Part shown: positions 51,392 through 59,591 of the stretch, one piece after another
How the letters are laid out: each line of letters starts with the position of its first letter
How positions within the stretch are numbered: position 1 is the first letter of the stretch
From: Streptomyces platensis
GTDB taxonomy: Bacteria > Actinomycetota > Actinomycetes > Streptomycetales > Streptomycetaceae
Length of the DNA stretch: 64,000 bases
Direction: 5' to 3'
NCBI RefSeq assembly: GCF_008704855.1
Contig: NZ_CP023691.1
Span: 7,192,001 to 7,256,000, forward strand
Position numbers and translations under genes: made by a program
The notes under the pieces: generated by a model
The model's database searches: none
What the model saw: the letters and a program-made list of their open reading frames with translations, nothing else
What the model was told of the DNA's origin: nothing

Positions 51392-52261
51392 TCAGTTCTT
51401 GACCGCCCGCAGGGCGTACAGCAGCGGAACGATCGGCTCCGACGGCGGCAGGCGCCACCAGCCGTTCTCGCCCGGCACCATCGAGTCGAACCGCTTCCAG
51501 GGCAGCAGCTCGGTCTCCCGTACGAGTTGGACGGTCAGCCCCGCGGCGACCACGGCGGAGATGACCTCCCCGAGGCCGTGCCGCCACTCATAGCTCGTGG
51601 TGGCTCCCTGCACCGGCGGGCCATCGGTGTAGGTGCACGGCGTATCGCTCCTGAGGGGACCCCGGCCCCCTAAGTAGTCGTTCCGGAGCCGGAGTTCCTG
51701 CTGGTCCGGGCCGCCGGCCGGCCCCAGGGAGTCCAGCATCGGATGGAACTCGACCAGATAGAACGTCCCGCCGGGCCGGAGCAGTGAGCTGACGATCCCC
51801 GCCCAGGCGGTCAGATCCGGCAGGTAGCACAGCGCCCCCTTGCCGGTGTAGATCACATCGAAGCGCCGTGAACCGAGCGCCTCGGGGGCCCGGTGCACAT
51901 CCGCCTGGACGAACTCCATGTTCCGGCCGGCCTCCTCGGCGAGCCGCCGCGCCTCCGTGACCGCTGCCGCCGAGAAGTCGAGCCCCACCGTGCGCGCGCC
52001 CCGCTCCGCGAAGGCGGCCGTCTCGGTGCCCAGATGGCACTGAAGATGCAGCACGTCCCGCCCGGTCAGCTCGCCGAGATCCGTCCACTCGAAGGGCGCG
52101 AACCAGTCCTCGGCGGTACGGGAGCCGTCCAGCCCGTAGAACTCGCTGGCCACATGGATCGGGGTGCGGGCGTCCCAGTTCGCCTGGTTGGCCAGCACCA
52201 TCTCCTCGGCGGTGGGCGGGATTTCCGGACGGGGCGTCAGCTCACTCTTGTTCATGGTCAT
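51392..52261 (-). CDS. Class I SAM-dependent methyltransferase
   Basis: A 289-residue methyltransferase. SAM-binding motif I is DVLHLQCHLGTETAAFAERG (about 69-88), where LQCHLG replaces the more common LGCGTG, a form known in this group; motif II TVGLDFSAAAVTEAR; motif IV FDVIYTGKGALCYLPDL; then SLLRPGGTFYLVEFHPM. The N-terminal PPTAEEMVLANQANWDARTPIH is also typical. Target unknown. GAAGGG lies just upstream of the ATG. It is transcribed in the same direction as, and downstream of, the TetR gene. Confidence 0.88.
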   Translation of the reverse strand: MTMNKSELTPRPEIPPTAEEMVLANQANWDARTPIHVASEFYGLDGSRTAEDWFAPFEWTDLGELTGRDVLHLQCHLGTETAAFAERGARTVGLDFSAAAVTEARRLAEEAGRNMEFVQADVHRAPEALGSRRFDVIYTGKGALCYLPDLTAWAGIVSSLLRPGGTFYLVEFHPMLDSLGPAGGPDQQELRLRNDYLGGRGPLRSDTPCTYTDGPPVQGATTSYEWRHGLGEVISAVVAAGLTVQLVRETELLPWKRFDSMVPGENGWWRLPPSEPIVPLLYALRAVKN

Positions 52262-52284
52262 CCGTCCCTTCTACCCACCGGGCC

Positions 52285-52325
52285 GGGGCGCCCACCACTA
52301 CGGACGGCGAGGCGGCGGGCGCCCC
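52285..52325 (-). terminator. Candidate terminator after the TetR gene
   Basis: A perfect 9-pair stem (GGGGCGCCC with GGGCGCCCC) and a 23-base loop, 16 bases past the TetR stop and before the methyltransferase ATG. Confidence 0.4.
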
Positions 52326-52341
52326 TGGGCCTGTCCGGGGC

Positions 52342-52989
52342 CTACCCCTCCCCGGCCGGCGTCGTCCAGACCTCCCCGTCGAGGACATTGCGCATCCCCA
52401 CCCACACCATGTTCATCAGCCGCACGGTGATCCGCTCCGGGTGCTCGTCGGGGTGCAGCACCATCCAGTCGGTGAGCGAGTCCGCCGCCCCGACCAGGGT
52501 GTACGCCACGAAGTCGGCCTCGTCCTCGGCACAGGCGGGCCCGGCGCCCTCCGTGCTGCAGGTCCGGACGATCCCGGAGACCTCGGTCAGCACCGCCTGC
52601 CGGCTCTGCGCCAGCTCCGCGGCGATCGCCGGGCTCAGCTCCGACGCCTGGCGGTGCAGCACCACCCAGCTGTCCGGGTGATCGGTGACGAAGGTGAAGA
52701 ACGCCAGCAGCCCCGCCCGCAGCCGCAGCTCGGGGGAGGGCGCGGGGCCCGCGGCGGCCCGGAACGCGGTCACCAGGCGCTCGGTCTCGCGGCGCAGGCA
52801 GGCGAGGAACAGTCCTTCCTTGGAGTCGAGGTACAGATAGATCATTGGCTTGGTGATTCCGGCGAGTTCAGCGATCTCGTCGACCGAGGAGGCGTGGTAG
52901 CCGCGCTTGGCGAAGACCCCGATCGCCGCGTCGATGATCAGCTGCTCCCGGACCGGCCGGGGGAGGCGTCGCCTGCGTATGTCGCTCAT
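52342..52989 (-). CDS. TetR-family transcriptional regulator
   Basis: A 215-residue TetR-type repressor. The DNA-binding helix-turn-helix is REQLIIDAAIGVFAKRGYHASSVDEIAELAGITKPMIYLYLDSKEGLF (given as residues 14-61), which is close to consensus. The C-terminal ligand domain is helical. AAGGTGG lies five bases before the ATG; a GTG nine bases earlier is possible. A perfect CTTACT/AGTAAG palindrome lies just upstream and is almost certainly its own operator, so it should repress itself. Its inducer and other targets are unknown. Confidence 0.92.
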   Translation of the reverse strand: MSDIRRRRLPRPVREQLIIDAAIGVFAKRGYHASSVDEIAELAGITKPMIYLYLDSKEGLFLACLRRETERLVTAFRAAAGPAPSPELRLRAGLLAFFTFVTDHPDSWVVLHRQASELSPAIAAELAQSRQAVLTEVSGIVRTCSTEGAGPACAEDEADFVAYTLVGAADSLTDWMVLHPDEHPERITVRLMNMVWVGMRNVLDGEVWTTPAGEG

Positions 52990-53009
52990 TCGTGCCACCT
53001 TACCCCCAC

Positions 53010-53025
53010 CTTACTGGCGAGTAAG
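53010..53025. promoter_or_regulatory. TetR-type operator
   Basis: CTTACT-GGCG-AGTAAG is a perfect 6+6 inverted repeat in the form TTACTNNNNAGTAA often bound by TetR-family proteins. It lies about 21 bases upstream of the TetR ATG, next to its ribosome binding site. Confidence 0.8.
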
Positions 53026-53411
53026 TTTACGTGGGCGTCAGCTTGCCGGGGGAGGGCGTCGCGGATCGGCGTCGTGATCGACAGGTGTAAAGCGGGATGA
53101 CGGTGGTAGGCGATCTCACGCAACGCCCCATTCCGCAACGGCTGTTGCTCGGGTGCCGGCCGAGGCGGAGCGGACGCGGTGGGGCCCGGGTGTGTGTTCC
53201 TGGGCCGGGCCCGGACCGCGCGGGGGGCGTGCCCGGCGTCGGGTGTCGCCGGGGATATGGAACGGGCCGCCGCCCGTGAGTGGCGTGGTGGCGGCCCGTA
53301 CCCCGGCATCGAACGGCCTTTCGGTCCACAGCTCATGAGGCACCGTCATATCGCCAACGCTCATCAGGAACACGGTCGCTCGTCTGCAACAACCGCCCTC
53401 CGCTAGGTATG

Positions 53412-53440
53412 TTGGGGACTGCGGGGCGTGGTCGTACAAT
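53412..53440 (+). promoter_or_regulatory. SigA/HrdB-type promoter of the DUF574 methyltransferase
   Basis: TTGGGG at -35 and TACAAT at -10 (five of six matches to TATAAT) are separated by exactly 17 bases. The predicted start is about 55 bases upstream of the methyltransferase ATG. Confidence 0.6.
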
Positions 53441-53501
53441 CACGCAACGATCGGCCGCTGCCCCCTGGCTGATGGCTGTCGAAGCGACGGGAAAGTGTGG
53501 A

Positions 53502-54317
53502 ATGAGCCAAGAGACGCGACCGCAGTCCAGCGCCGTCGACGTCAGCATCCCGAGTGTGGCGCGGATGTACGACTACTACCTCGGTGGCAAGGACAACTAC
53601 GCCGTCGACCGCGAGGCCTGCGACGAGCTGAGCAAGGTCGTCCCGAGCACCCAGGTGCTGGCGATCAACAACCGGCGTTTTCTCCAGCGGGTGGTCCGCT
53701 GGCTGGCGCGTGAACACGGCATCCGGCAGTTCATCGACCACGGATCAGGTCTGCCGACCCAGGACAACGTCCACCAGGTCGCCCAGCAGGTCGACCCGCA
53801 GTCCCGTGTGGTCTACGTCGACAACGACCCCATCGTGCTGGCGCACGGCCGCGCCCTGCTGGAGGAGAACGCCAACACCGCGGTCATCCAGGCGGATATG
53901 CGCGACACCGACGGCATCTTCAGCAGCCCCGAGGTCGAGCGGCTCATCGACTTCGACCAGCCCGTCGCCGCGCTGTTCGTCTCCGTGCTCCACTGCATAC
54001 CGGACGCCGACGACCCGGCGGGTCTGATCAAGCGGGTCGCCGACCGGCTGGCACCCGGCAGCTTCCTGGTGGTGTGCCAGCTGGTCAGCGAGGACGCCGC
54101 GACCCGCGACTTCGTCACCGAGTTCATGCGGGTCAGCACCCACGGCCAGTGGGGCCGGGTACGTCAGGCGCATGAACTGGCCGGATTCCTGGACGGGCTG
54201 GAGGTCCAGGAGCCGGGCCTGGTGGAGGTCTCCACCTGGAAGCCGGACACGGACATCGGCCCCAGGCAGCTCACTCAGGAGTGGATCGAGTACGGCGGCG
54301 TCGCTCGCAAGCCGTAG
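53502..54317 (+). CDS. DUF574 SAM-dependent methyltransferase
   Basis: A 271-residue protein of the actinomycete DUF574 (PF04672) methyltransferase family: VDVSIPSVARMYDYYLGGKDNYAVDREA near the start is diagnostic, followed by NRRFLQRVVRWLAREHGIRQFIDHGSGLPT (SAM motif I form), RVVYVDNDPIVLAHGRALL and the later AALFVSVLHCIPDADDPAGLIKRV. Targets of these proteins are unknown, but in Streptomyces they commonly sit beside WhiJ-like regulator/DUF397 genes, as here. GGAAAG lies upstream of the ATG, and a clear promoter precedes it. A bidirectional hairpin follows. Confidence 0.92.
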   Translation: MSQETRPQSSAVDVSIPSVARMYDYYLGGKDNYAVDREACDELSKVVPSTQVLAINNRRFLQRVVRWLAREHGIRQFIDHGSGLPTQDNVHQVAQQVDPQSRVVYVDNDPIVLAHGRALLEENANTAVIQADMRDTDGIFSSPEVERLIDFDQPVAALFVSVLHCIPDADDPAGLIKRVADRLAPGSFLVVCQLVSEDAATRDFVTEFMRVSTHGQWGRVRQAHELAGFLDGLEVQEPGLVEVSTWKPDTDIGPRQLTQEWIEYGGVARKP

Positions 54318-54339
54318 CGCGGGCACCCCGCAAAGCGGA

Positions 54340-54377
54340 AGCGGGACGGGGCATCCCAGTGGGTGCCCCGCCCCGCT
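54340..54377. terminator. Bidirectional hairpin terminator
   Basis: A long stem (AGCGGG, mismatch, CGGGGCA, one-base bulge, CCC with GGG, TGCCCCG, mismatch, CCCGCT) and AGT loop, between the convergent DUF574 and XRE genes. Confidence 0.7.
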
Positions 54378-54395
54378 CCGCCGGGACCGTGTGGA

Positions 54396-55304
54396 TCAGC
54401 CCTCCTGCTTGAGCAGCCGCTCCAGGATCGCCACGGACTCGCGCGGCGACTCGGACTGGGCGCTGAGCCGGTCCATCACCGCGAGGTAGTGGTCCACATC
54501 ATCGCGCTTGTCCAGATAGAGCGCGCTGGTGAGCTGTTCCAGATAGACGATGTCCGGCAGATCCGGCTCCAGGAACCGCAGGATCGTGATCGGACCACCG
54601 GCCGCCGCGAGTCCACCGAGACTGAACGGCGCGATCTGTAGCGTCACATTCGGCAGTTCGGTCATCTTCAGCAGATGTCTGAGCTGGTCCGCCATCACCT
54701 CCGGCCCGCCGAGCGGGCGGCGCAGGGACGCCTCGTCGATCACTGCCCACACCCGCGGCGCGTCCGGGACGGTCAGCAGATCCTGACGCTGAACCCGCAA
54801 CTGCACCCGGCGCTCGATCTCCTCGGGTGAGGACCGCGGATGACCGAGCTGTGCCACCGCACGGGCATAGTCGGCGGTCTGCAACAGGCCCGGTACGAAC
54901 TGGACTTCGTAGGTGCGGATCACCGAGGCGGCCTCTTCGAGGCCGATATGCGTCTCGAACCAGCCGGGCAGCACATCGCCGTACTGATGCCACCAACCGG
55001 GGCTGCTGGTCCGGCGGGCCAGGTTGAGGAAGTCGGCGCGGACCGCCTCGTCCGTGACGTTGTAGAGCGTCAGCAGATCGGCGACATCCCGCTCCTTGCA
55101 GCTCACCCGGCCGAGCTCCAGACGGCTGATCTTGGCGTGCGAGCCGCGGATGGCGTCCCCGGCGGCCTCCCGGGTGATGCCCGCCGCTTCCCGCAGCCGG
55201 CGCAGCTGGGTGCCCAGCACGATGCGCAGGACGGTCGGGCCGCCCCGAGGGTGGTCGAGATAGCGGCGCAGGGACGGGCCGCTGCTCGGCTGCGCGGCGT
55301 TCAT
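54396..55304 (-). CDS. WhiJ-like XRE regulator with DUF5753 domain
   Basis: A 302-residue regulator. Residues 25-85 form the helix-turn-helix (LGTQLRRLREAAGITREAAGDAIRGSHAKISRLELGRV). The rest is the DUF5753 domain (EEAASVIRTYEVQFVPGLLQTADYARAV, LRHLLKMTELPNVTLQIAPF, VYLEQLTSALYLDKRDDVDHYLAVMDRLSAQSESPRESV). This is the WhiJ/AbaA-orfA group of Streptomyces, tied to control of sporulation and antibiotics. GAGAGG lies eight bases before the ATG. A DUF397 gene lies immediately upstream on the same strand, the usual partner. Confidence 0.93.
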   Translation of the reverse strand: MNAAQPSSGPSLRRYLDHPRGGPTVLRIVLGTQLRRLREAAGITREAAGDAIRGSHAKISRLELGRVSCKERDVADLLTLYNVTDEAVRADFLNLARRTSSPGWWHQYGDVLPGWFETHIGLEEAASVIRTYEVQFVPGLLQTADYARAVAQLGHPRSSPEEIERRVQLRVQRQDLLTVPDAPRVWAVIDEASLRRPLGGPEVMADQLRHLLKMTELPNVTLQIAPFSLGGLAAAGGPITILRFLEPDLPDIVYLEQLTSALYLDKRDDVDHYLAVMDRLSAQSESPRESVAILERLLKQEG

Positions 55305-55523
55305 GCCGAAACCTCTCTTCGTTCGGCCTCGCCTGCGCGCGGCTCGCACCCTTCAACGGTCCCCCGACCTCCGGCCGGGCGAACCCCCATCCGGCGCTCG
55401 CTCATGCTGACTCCCCTGAGTGGTCGGACGAACGCCCAGTGTCCCATCGCCCCCGGTGTGCGTACAGCCGGGGTGACTATCCAGTCGACATATGCGCCAT
55501 TCGTGGCGGCGTCCGCGTCGGTC

Positions 55524-55760
55524 CTAGGCGATGAGATCGTCGAAGTCGCCGTCCTTGGCGCCCTGGACGAACGCCACCATCTCCTCGCGGGTGTAGACGA
55601 GCGCCGGACCCGAGGCGAACCGGGAGTTACGCACCGCCACTCCGCCGTCCGAAAGAACCGCCAGTTCAACACAGTTGCCACTGGGGTTGCTGCGGCGGCT
55701 CTTGCGCCAGACGGCGCCTTCGATGCTGGTGGCCCGTATGCCGTTGCTCACCGACTCCAT
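55524..55760 (-). CDS. DUF397 small protein
   Basis: A 78-residue protein of the actinomycete DUF397 family: ATSIEGAVWRKSRRSNPSGNCVELAVL, then GGVAVRNSRFASGPALVYTREEMVAFVQGAKDGDFDD. The WRKS-S-SNPSGNCVE-A opening is diagnostic. These small proteins are the regular partners of WhiJ-like XRE regulators, and are proposed to act with them like an antitoxin/toxin or co-regulator pair. AAGGGAG lies eight bases before the ATG. It is divergent from the ATP-binding protein gene. Confidence 0.93.
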   Translation of the reverse strand: MESVSNGIRATSIEGAVWRKSRRSNPSGNCVELAVLSDGGVAVRNSRFASGPALVYTREEMVAFVQGAKDGDFDDLIA

Positions 55761-55861
55761 CACAGCTGCTCCCTTACTGGAGGTCATTCCTCCGACCGAT
55801 ACCGAGCCTTCGATCACCTTGGCGTGAACGAGTCCCTGGGGCGCCGTCCTTGCCGATGTAA

Positions 55862-55878
55862 TTGCAGATGCACTTGCA
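55862..55878. promoter_or_regulatory. Triple TGCA element between DUF397 and HATPase genes
   Basis: TGCA occurs three times at a period of six bases (TTGCAGATGCACTTGCA) in the region between the two divergent genes. It may be a site for the WhiJ-like regulator. Confidence 0.4.
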
Positions 55879-55956
55879 CCGGGTGACGGCTGCCGAGGAT
55901 ATTAACCCTCCGAGGCAGTCCGGCCCAGCCCCGAAATCCCCTTCGCGGAGATGTTG

Positions 55957-56466
55957 ATGACCACACATCCGGCAGAGACCGTGCACCACGCCCCTCGGGA
56001 GGAACCGTGTGAGGACGCCTGGTGGATGCCCACCCCCGACGGCTTCGCCGCCTGTGCCCTCAGCGCCACCGCACGCACCGTGCCGGAAGCCCGCCGGTTC
56101 ACCCGGGCGACCCTCGAAGGCTGGCAGGTGTGCGCCGGACTCGCCGATGACGCGGTCCTGGTCGTCTCCGAACTCGTCAGCAACGCCCTGCGGCACGGCT
56201 ACCGGAACCCCGGAGCTAAGGACGAGGACTCCGCGGCGCCCACCCCCTTCTGCAACGCCTGGCTGGCACTGACCCGGCAGGAGGCCACGGTGCTGTGCGC
56301 GGTCTCGGACGCCGGCTCCGGCGCACCCGTCATCAGGACCCCGGACGCCCTGGCAGAATCCGGGCGCGGCCTCTATATCGTCGACCGGCTCAGCGAGTCC
56401 TGGGGCTGGACACCCCCCGACCGGTCGGGGAAGACGGTCTGGGCGACGATGTCGGTACGCGGCTGA
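55957..56466 (+). CDS. RsbW-like ATP-binding (HATPase) protein
   Basis: A 169-residue protein with a histidine-kinase-type ATPase domain but no kinase histidine, as in anti-sigma factors of the RsbW group. The N box is VVSELVSNALRHGYRN (about 67-82), and the G boxes are seen in AVSDAGSGAPVIR and ESGRGLYIVDRLSESWGW. In Streptomyces such proteins are found in WhiJ-like loci. The ATG chosen has GGAG six bases upstream; the ATG six bases earlier abuts the site. It is divergent from DUF397 and followed by a hairpin. Confidence 0.9.
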   Translation: MTTHPAETVHHAPREEPCEDAWWMPTPDGFAACALSATARTVPEARRFTRATLEGWQVCAGLADDAVLVVSELVSNALRHGYRNPGAKDEDSAAPTPFCNAWLALTRQEATVLCAVSDAGSGAPVIRTPDALAESGRGLYIVDRLSESWGWTPPDRSGKTVWATMSVRG

Positions 56467-56476
56467 GACCGCTCGT

Positions 56477-56521
56477 ACGGCACCCGGCGGCCCGCGCACG
56501 GAGCGGGCCGTGGTCTGCCGT
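56477..56521 (+). terminator. Hairpin terminator
   Basis: An inner 8-pair stem (CGGCCCGC with GCGGGCCG, loop GCACGGA) and an outer ACGGCA/TGCCGT stem, 10 bases past the HATPase gene stop. Confidence 0.55.
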
Positions 56522-56572
56522 GTGTGACGATTCCCGGGTCGCCGTCGCCCGAGCGGAAGGCCCGAGAAGCCG

Positions 56573-57523
56573 ATGGATCTGCTGTCCCTGCGCTACTTCC
56601 GTGCGGTCGCGCGCCGGGAGCACATCAGCCGGGCCGCCGAGGAACTACGGGTGGCGCAGCCCTCGGTGAGCCGGACCATCGCCCGGCTGGAGGCCGAACT
56701 GGGCGTGCCGCTCTTCGACCGGCACGGTCGCGCCATCCGGCTCAACCGCTACGGCGCCGCGTTCCTGACCCGGGTGGAGCGGGCGCTGGACGAACTCGAC
56801 GACGCCCGCCGGGAGATGGCCGATGCGGCCGGACTCGACGACGGTGGGGTGGCCGTCGCCGCCGAGACGCTGCTGCCGCTCACCGAGCTGCTGGCGGGAT
56901 ACCGCGCCGCCCACCCCGGGGTCACCGTCCGCTGCTTCCAGTCCACCCCCGACGTGATGCGGGAGCAGCTGCGGGCCCGGGAGGTGGACTTCTGCATCGC
57001 CTCGCAGCCGCTGTCCGGGCCCGGTCTGGGCGCGGTGCGGCTGCTGCACGAAGAAGTGCTGCTCGTGGTCCCGGCCGGGCATCCGCTGGCCGTCCGCGAA
57101 CGGGTCACGGTCGCCGAGATCGCCGAGGAACCCTTCATCACCACCCGGCCGGGACACTGGCAACGGGCCCTGCTGGAGCGGCTGTTCACCGCGATCGGAC
57201 GCCGCCCGGTGATCTCCTGCGAGGGCGACGAACCGGGCGCCACCCACTTCCTGGTCGCGGCCGGTCTCGGTATCGGTCTGATGCCTTCGCTGGCCCGCGC
57301 CGACCTCGCGTCCGTGCCGATTTCCTGGCTGCATCTCGACACCCCCGACTGCGTACGGACCCTGAGTCTGGTCCGGCGCGAGGACAGCTACCTCACCACG
57401 GCTGCCGCCCGCTTCCGGGAACTGGCCGTCACCCACTTCGCCGGACGGCCGCACCATGGCGTACCGGCACAGGGGGTGCGGCAGTCCGGAGGGCCGGCGG
57501 GCGTCGCGTACGGAGACCTCTGA
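56573..57523 (+). CDS. LysR-family transcriptional regulator
   Basis: A 316-residue LysR-type regulator. The DNA-binding helix-turn-helix is LRYFRAVARREHISRAAEELRVAQPSVSRTIARLEAELGVPLF (given as residues 6-48). The ligand domain begins GGVAVAAETLLPLTELL and includes FCIASQPLSGPGLG and GDEPGATHFLVAAGLGIGLMP. The gene it controls is not evident: its upstream neighbour is the HATPase gene and the next gene is convergent. Target could be elsewhere. Confidence 0.92.
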   Translation: MDLLSLRYFRAVARREHISRAAEELRVAQPSVSRTIARLEAELGVPLFDRHGRAIRLNRYGAAFLTRVERALDELDDARREMADAAGLDDGGVAVAAETLLPLTELLAGYRAAHPGVTVRCFQSTPDVMREQLRAREVDFCIASQPLSGPGLGAVRLLHEEVLLVVPAGHPLAVRERVTVAEIAEEPFITTRPGHWQRALLERLFTAIGRRPVISCEGDEPGATHFLVAAGLGIGLMPSLARADLASVPISWLHLDTPDCVRTLSLVRREDSYLTTAAARFRELAVTHFAGRPHHGVPAQGVRQSGGPAGVAYGDL

Positions 57524-57555
57524 CCGCGACCCGTCATCGGCCGACCGCGGGACGG

Positions 57556-57942
57556 TCAGTCTTCTCCGCGGAGGGTCCGGGCGAGAACGGAGCGGTGGGT
57601 CGGCTTGGCGTCGTCGTAGCGCCGGTGGCCTTCGTCGGTGATGACGACGAAGATGCCGCGGCGGTCGAGCTCGCACATGACGCGATTGACGAGGCCGCCT
57701 CGCTCCAGCCTGGCGACCAGCCGGGAGGCGGCGCTCTGGCTCAGGTGCACCACGTCGGTGAGGTCCTGGCCGCGGCATTTGCCGTGGTCGGAGGAGGCGA
57801 GGAGTTCGAGTGCCTCGAACTCGCTGACGCTGAGGCCGTGCTGCGCCTGCAACTCCTGCTCCAGGGCGCTGTGCACGGCGGCATGGCGGGCGAGAAGCCC
57901 GTGCCACTCCTCGACCAGTTCCTGCTCCGGGCGACCCTTCAT
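57556..57942 (-). CDS. MarR-family transcriptional regulator
   Basis: A 128-residue MarR-type regulator: EEWHGLLARHAAVHSALEQELQAQHG (dimer helix), SVSEFEALELLASSDHGKCRGQDLTDVVHLSQSAASRLVARLERGGLVNRVMCELDRRGIFVV (DNA-binding wing and helix, with the Asp-Arg-Arg signature). The start is the ATG here; upstream frame is operator DNA. Divergent from an MFS exporter with repeated GCATT(T/C)GATG motifs between them, so it probably represses that pump until bound by a ligand. The gene lies 32 bases from the convergent LysR stop. Confidence 0.9.
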   Translation of the reverse strand: MKGRPEQELVEEWHGLLARHAAVHSALEQELQAQHGLSVSEFEALELLASSDHGKCRGQDLTDVVHLSQSAASRLVARLERGGLVNRVMCELDRRGIFVVITDEGHRRYDDAKPTHRSVLARTLRGED

Positions 57943-57965
57943 GGAGCCCAGGTTAACATGCGCCA

Positions 57966-58009
57966 GCATTTGATGCACGGAAATTAAATGCGCTTGCATT
58001 CGATGTGCG
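57966..58009. promoter_or_regulatory. Repeated operator-like motifs for the MarR regulator
   Basis: GCATTTGATGCACG (57,966-57,979) and GCATTCGATGTGCG (57,996-58,009) are direct near-copies 30 bases, about three helical turns, apart. Each core has GCAT/ATG(C) inverted arms. Between them ATGCGCTTGCAT is partly inverted as well. They lie between the MarR and MFS starts. Confidence 0.65.
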
Positions 58010-58028
58010 TGCATGCAAGAGTCGCGGC

Positions 58029-59528
58029 ATGACTTCCTCCGCACCCTTGTCCGCCTCCACACCCACGTGGAACGCCAGACTCTGGGGAGTTCTGCTCACG
58101 GTCTCCCTGGTCATCGGCCTCGACGCACTCGACGTCTCGATGGTGGGCGTCGCGCTCCCCTCCATCCAGGCGGACCTGGGGCTGTCCACCAGCGCGCTTC
58201 AGTGGATCGTCAGCGGCTATGTCCTCAGCTACGGCGGGCTGCTGCTGCTCGGTGGACGCGCCGCCGACCTGCTCGGCCGCCGCCGGGTGTTCCTGACCGC
58301 GGTGGCCGTGTTCGCCGCGGCCTCCGTGCTCGGCGGTCTGGTCGACGACGGAGCACTGCTCATCGCCACCCGCATACTCAAGGGCATGGCGGCGGCGTTC
58401 ACCGCGCCCGCCGCGCTGTCCATCATCACGACCACGTTCGCCGAAGGGCCGGCGCGCAACAAGGCGCTGGGCGTCTTCTCCGTCTTCGGGGCCAGCGGCT
58501 ACTCGGCCGGCCTGGTGCTCTCCGGTCTGCTGACCCAGGTGGGCTGGCGGTGGACGTTCTTCCTGCCGGTGCCGGTCGCGGTGATCGCGTGGATCGCGGC
58601 CAACCGTCTGCTCCCCAAGGACGGTCCCCGTGCCTCCGGCGGCTATGACATCCCCGGCGCGATCACCTCGGTCGGCGCGATGCTGCTGCTCGTCTACACC
58701 GTCGTGGAGGCGCCGGAGGCCGGCTGGGCCGCGCCGAGCACGCTGATCCAGTTCGCGATCGCCGCGGTGCTGCTGGCCGCCTTCCTCGTGATCGAGCGCC
58801 GCAGTGCGCATCCGCTGGTCCGGCTCGGCATCCTCCGCTCGGGCTCGCTGGCACGGGCCAACCTGGGCATATCCGTGTTCTTCGGCGGCTACATCGGCTT
58901 CCAGTTCGTGGTCATGCTCTACTTCCAGTCGGTGTTGCAGTGGTCGGCGCTCCAGACCGCGCTGGGCTTCCTTCCCGCCGCGGTGATCGTCGCCTTCGGC
59001 TCGCCGCGGATGGATCCCCTGATCGAACGGGTCGGCACCGCGCGCACCATCGCGGGCGGCGTCCTCGCTCACCTCGTCGGCTATGTGCTCTTCCTCGTCA
59101 TCGACCGGGACGCCCCGTACGCCGTCGGTGTGCTGCCCAGCATGATCCTGCTCGGTATCGGGTTCACCCTGGCCTTCGCGTCCTTCAACATCCAGGCCAC
59201 CGCGGGGATCCCGGACCATGAACAGGGCCTGGCCGGCGGTCTGTTGAACACCTCGACGCAGGTCGGCGGCGCGATCGGGCTCGCCATCGTCACCGCGGTG
59301 CTCACCGCCGGAGGCGAAGGCAAGACCGGCCCCGACGCGCTGCTCGCCGGCTTCACCCCGGCGCTGCTCACGATCACCGTGCTCTCGGCGATCGGCCTGC
59401 TCATCGGACTGTCGGGAGTGCTCGGACGGCGCAAGGCCGAACAGTCGGCGGACGCGTCGGCGCAGAAGCCGGCCGTGAAGTCGGCGGAGGAGTCATCGGA
59501 GGAGCGGGAGCTCGCCCTCGTCGACTGA
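58029..59528 (+). CDS. MFS exporter, DHA2-like (14-helix)
   Basis: A 499-residue major facilitator superfamily protein with about 14 helices, the size of the drug:H+ antiporter-2 group. Motif D-like DALDVSMVGVALPSIQADLGLS follows helix 1; motif A is GRAADLLGRRRVF (about 76-88); motif C-like GVFSVFGASGYSAGLVLSGLLTQVGWRWTFF follows. It should pump a small organic compound, possibly an antibiotic, out with protons. It is divergent from the MarR gene, its probable repressor. The C-terminal 40 residues are Ala/Glu-rich and charged. Confidence 0.93.
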   Translation: MTSSAPLSASTPTWNARLWGVLLTVSLVIGLDALDVSMVGVALPSIQADLGLSTSALQWIVSGYVLSYGGLLLLGGRAADLLGRRRVFLTAVAVFAAASVLGGLVDDGALLIATRILKGMAAAFTAPAALSIITTTFAEGPARNKALGVFSVFGASGYSAGLVLSGLLTQVGWRWTFFLPVPVAVIAWIAANRLLPKDGPRASGGYDIPGAITSVGAMLLLVYTVVEAPEAGWAAPSTLIQFAIAAVLLAAFLVIERRSAHPLVRLGILRSGSLARANLGISVFFGGYIGFQFVVMLYFQSVLQWSALQTALGFLPAAVIVAFGSPRMDPLIERVGTARTIAGGVLAHLVGYVLFLVIDRDAPYAVGVLPSMILLGIGFTLAFASFNIQATAGIPDHEQGLAGGLLNTSTQVGGAIGLAIVTAVLTAGGEGKTGPDALLAGFTPALLTITVLSAIGLLIGLSGVLGRRKAEQSADASAQKPAVKSAEESSEERELALVD

Positions 59529-59539
59529 CCGGTCGGTCT

Positions 59540-59587
59540 ACGGCCCCTCCCGGTGTGCGGCTCGTGCCGTGCACCGGGAGGGGCCGT
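59540..59587 (+). terminator. Hairpin terminator
   Basis: A perfect 16-pair stem (ACGGCCCCTCCCGGTG with CACCGGGAGGGGCCGT) with a loop that itself pairs CGGC/GCCG, 11 bases after the MFS stop. It also faces the convergent MeaB gene. Confidence 0.8.
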
Positions 59588-59591
59588 GGTG

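Larger units (their letters stand above)
52990..53501. other. Regulatory stretch between divergent TetR and methyltransferase genes
   Basis: No gene seen in these 512 bases. It holds the TetR operator at its left end and a promoter-like pair for the methyltransferase near its right end. Confidence 0.5.
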
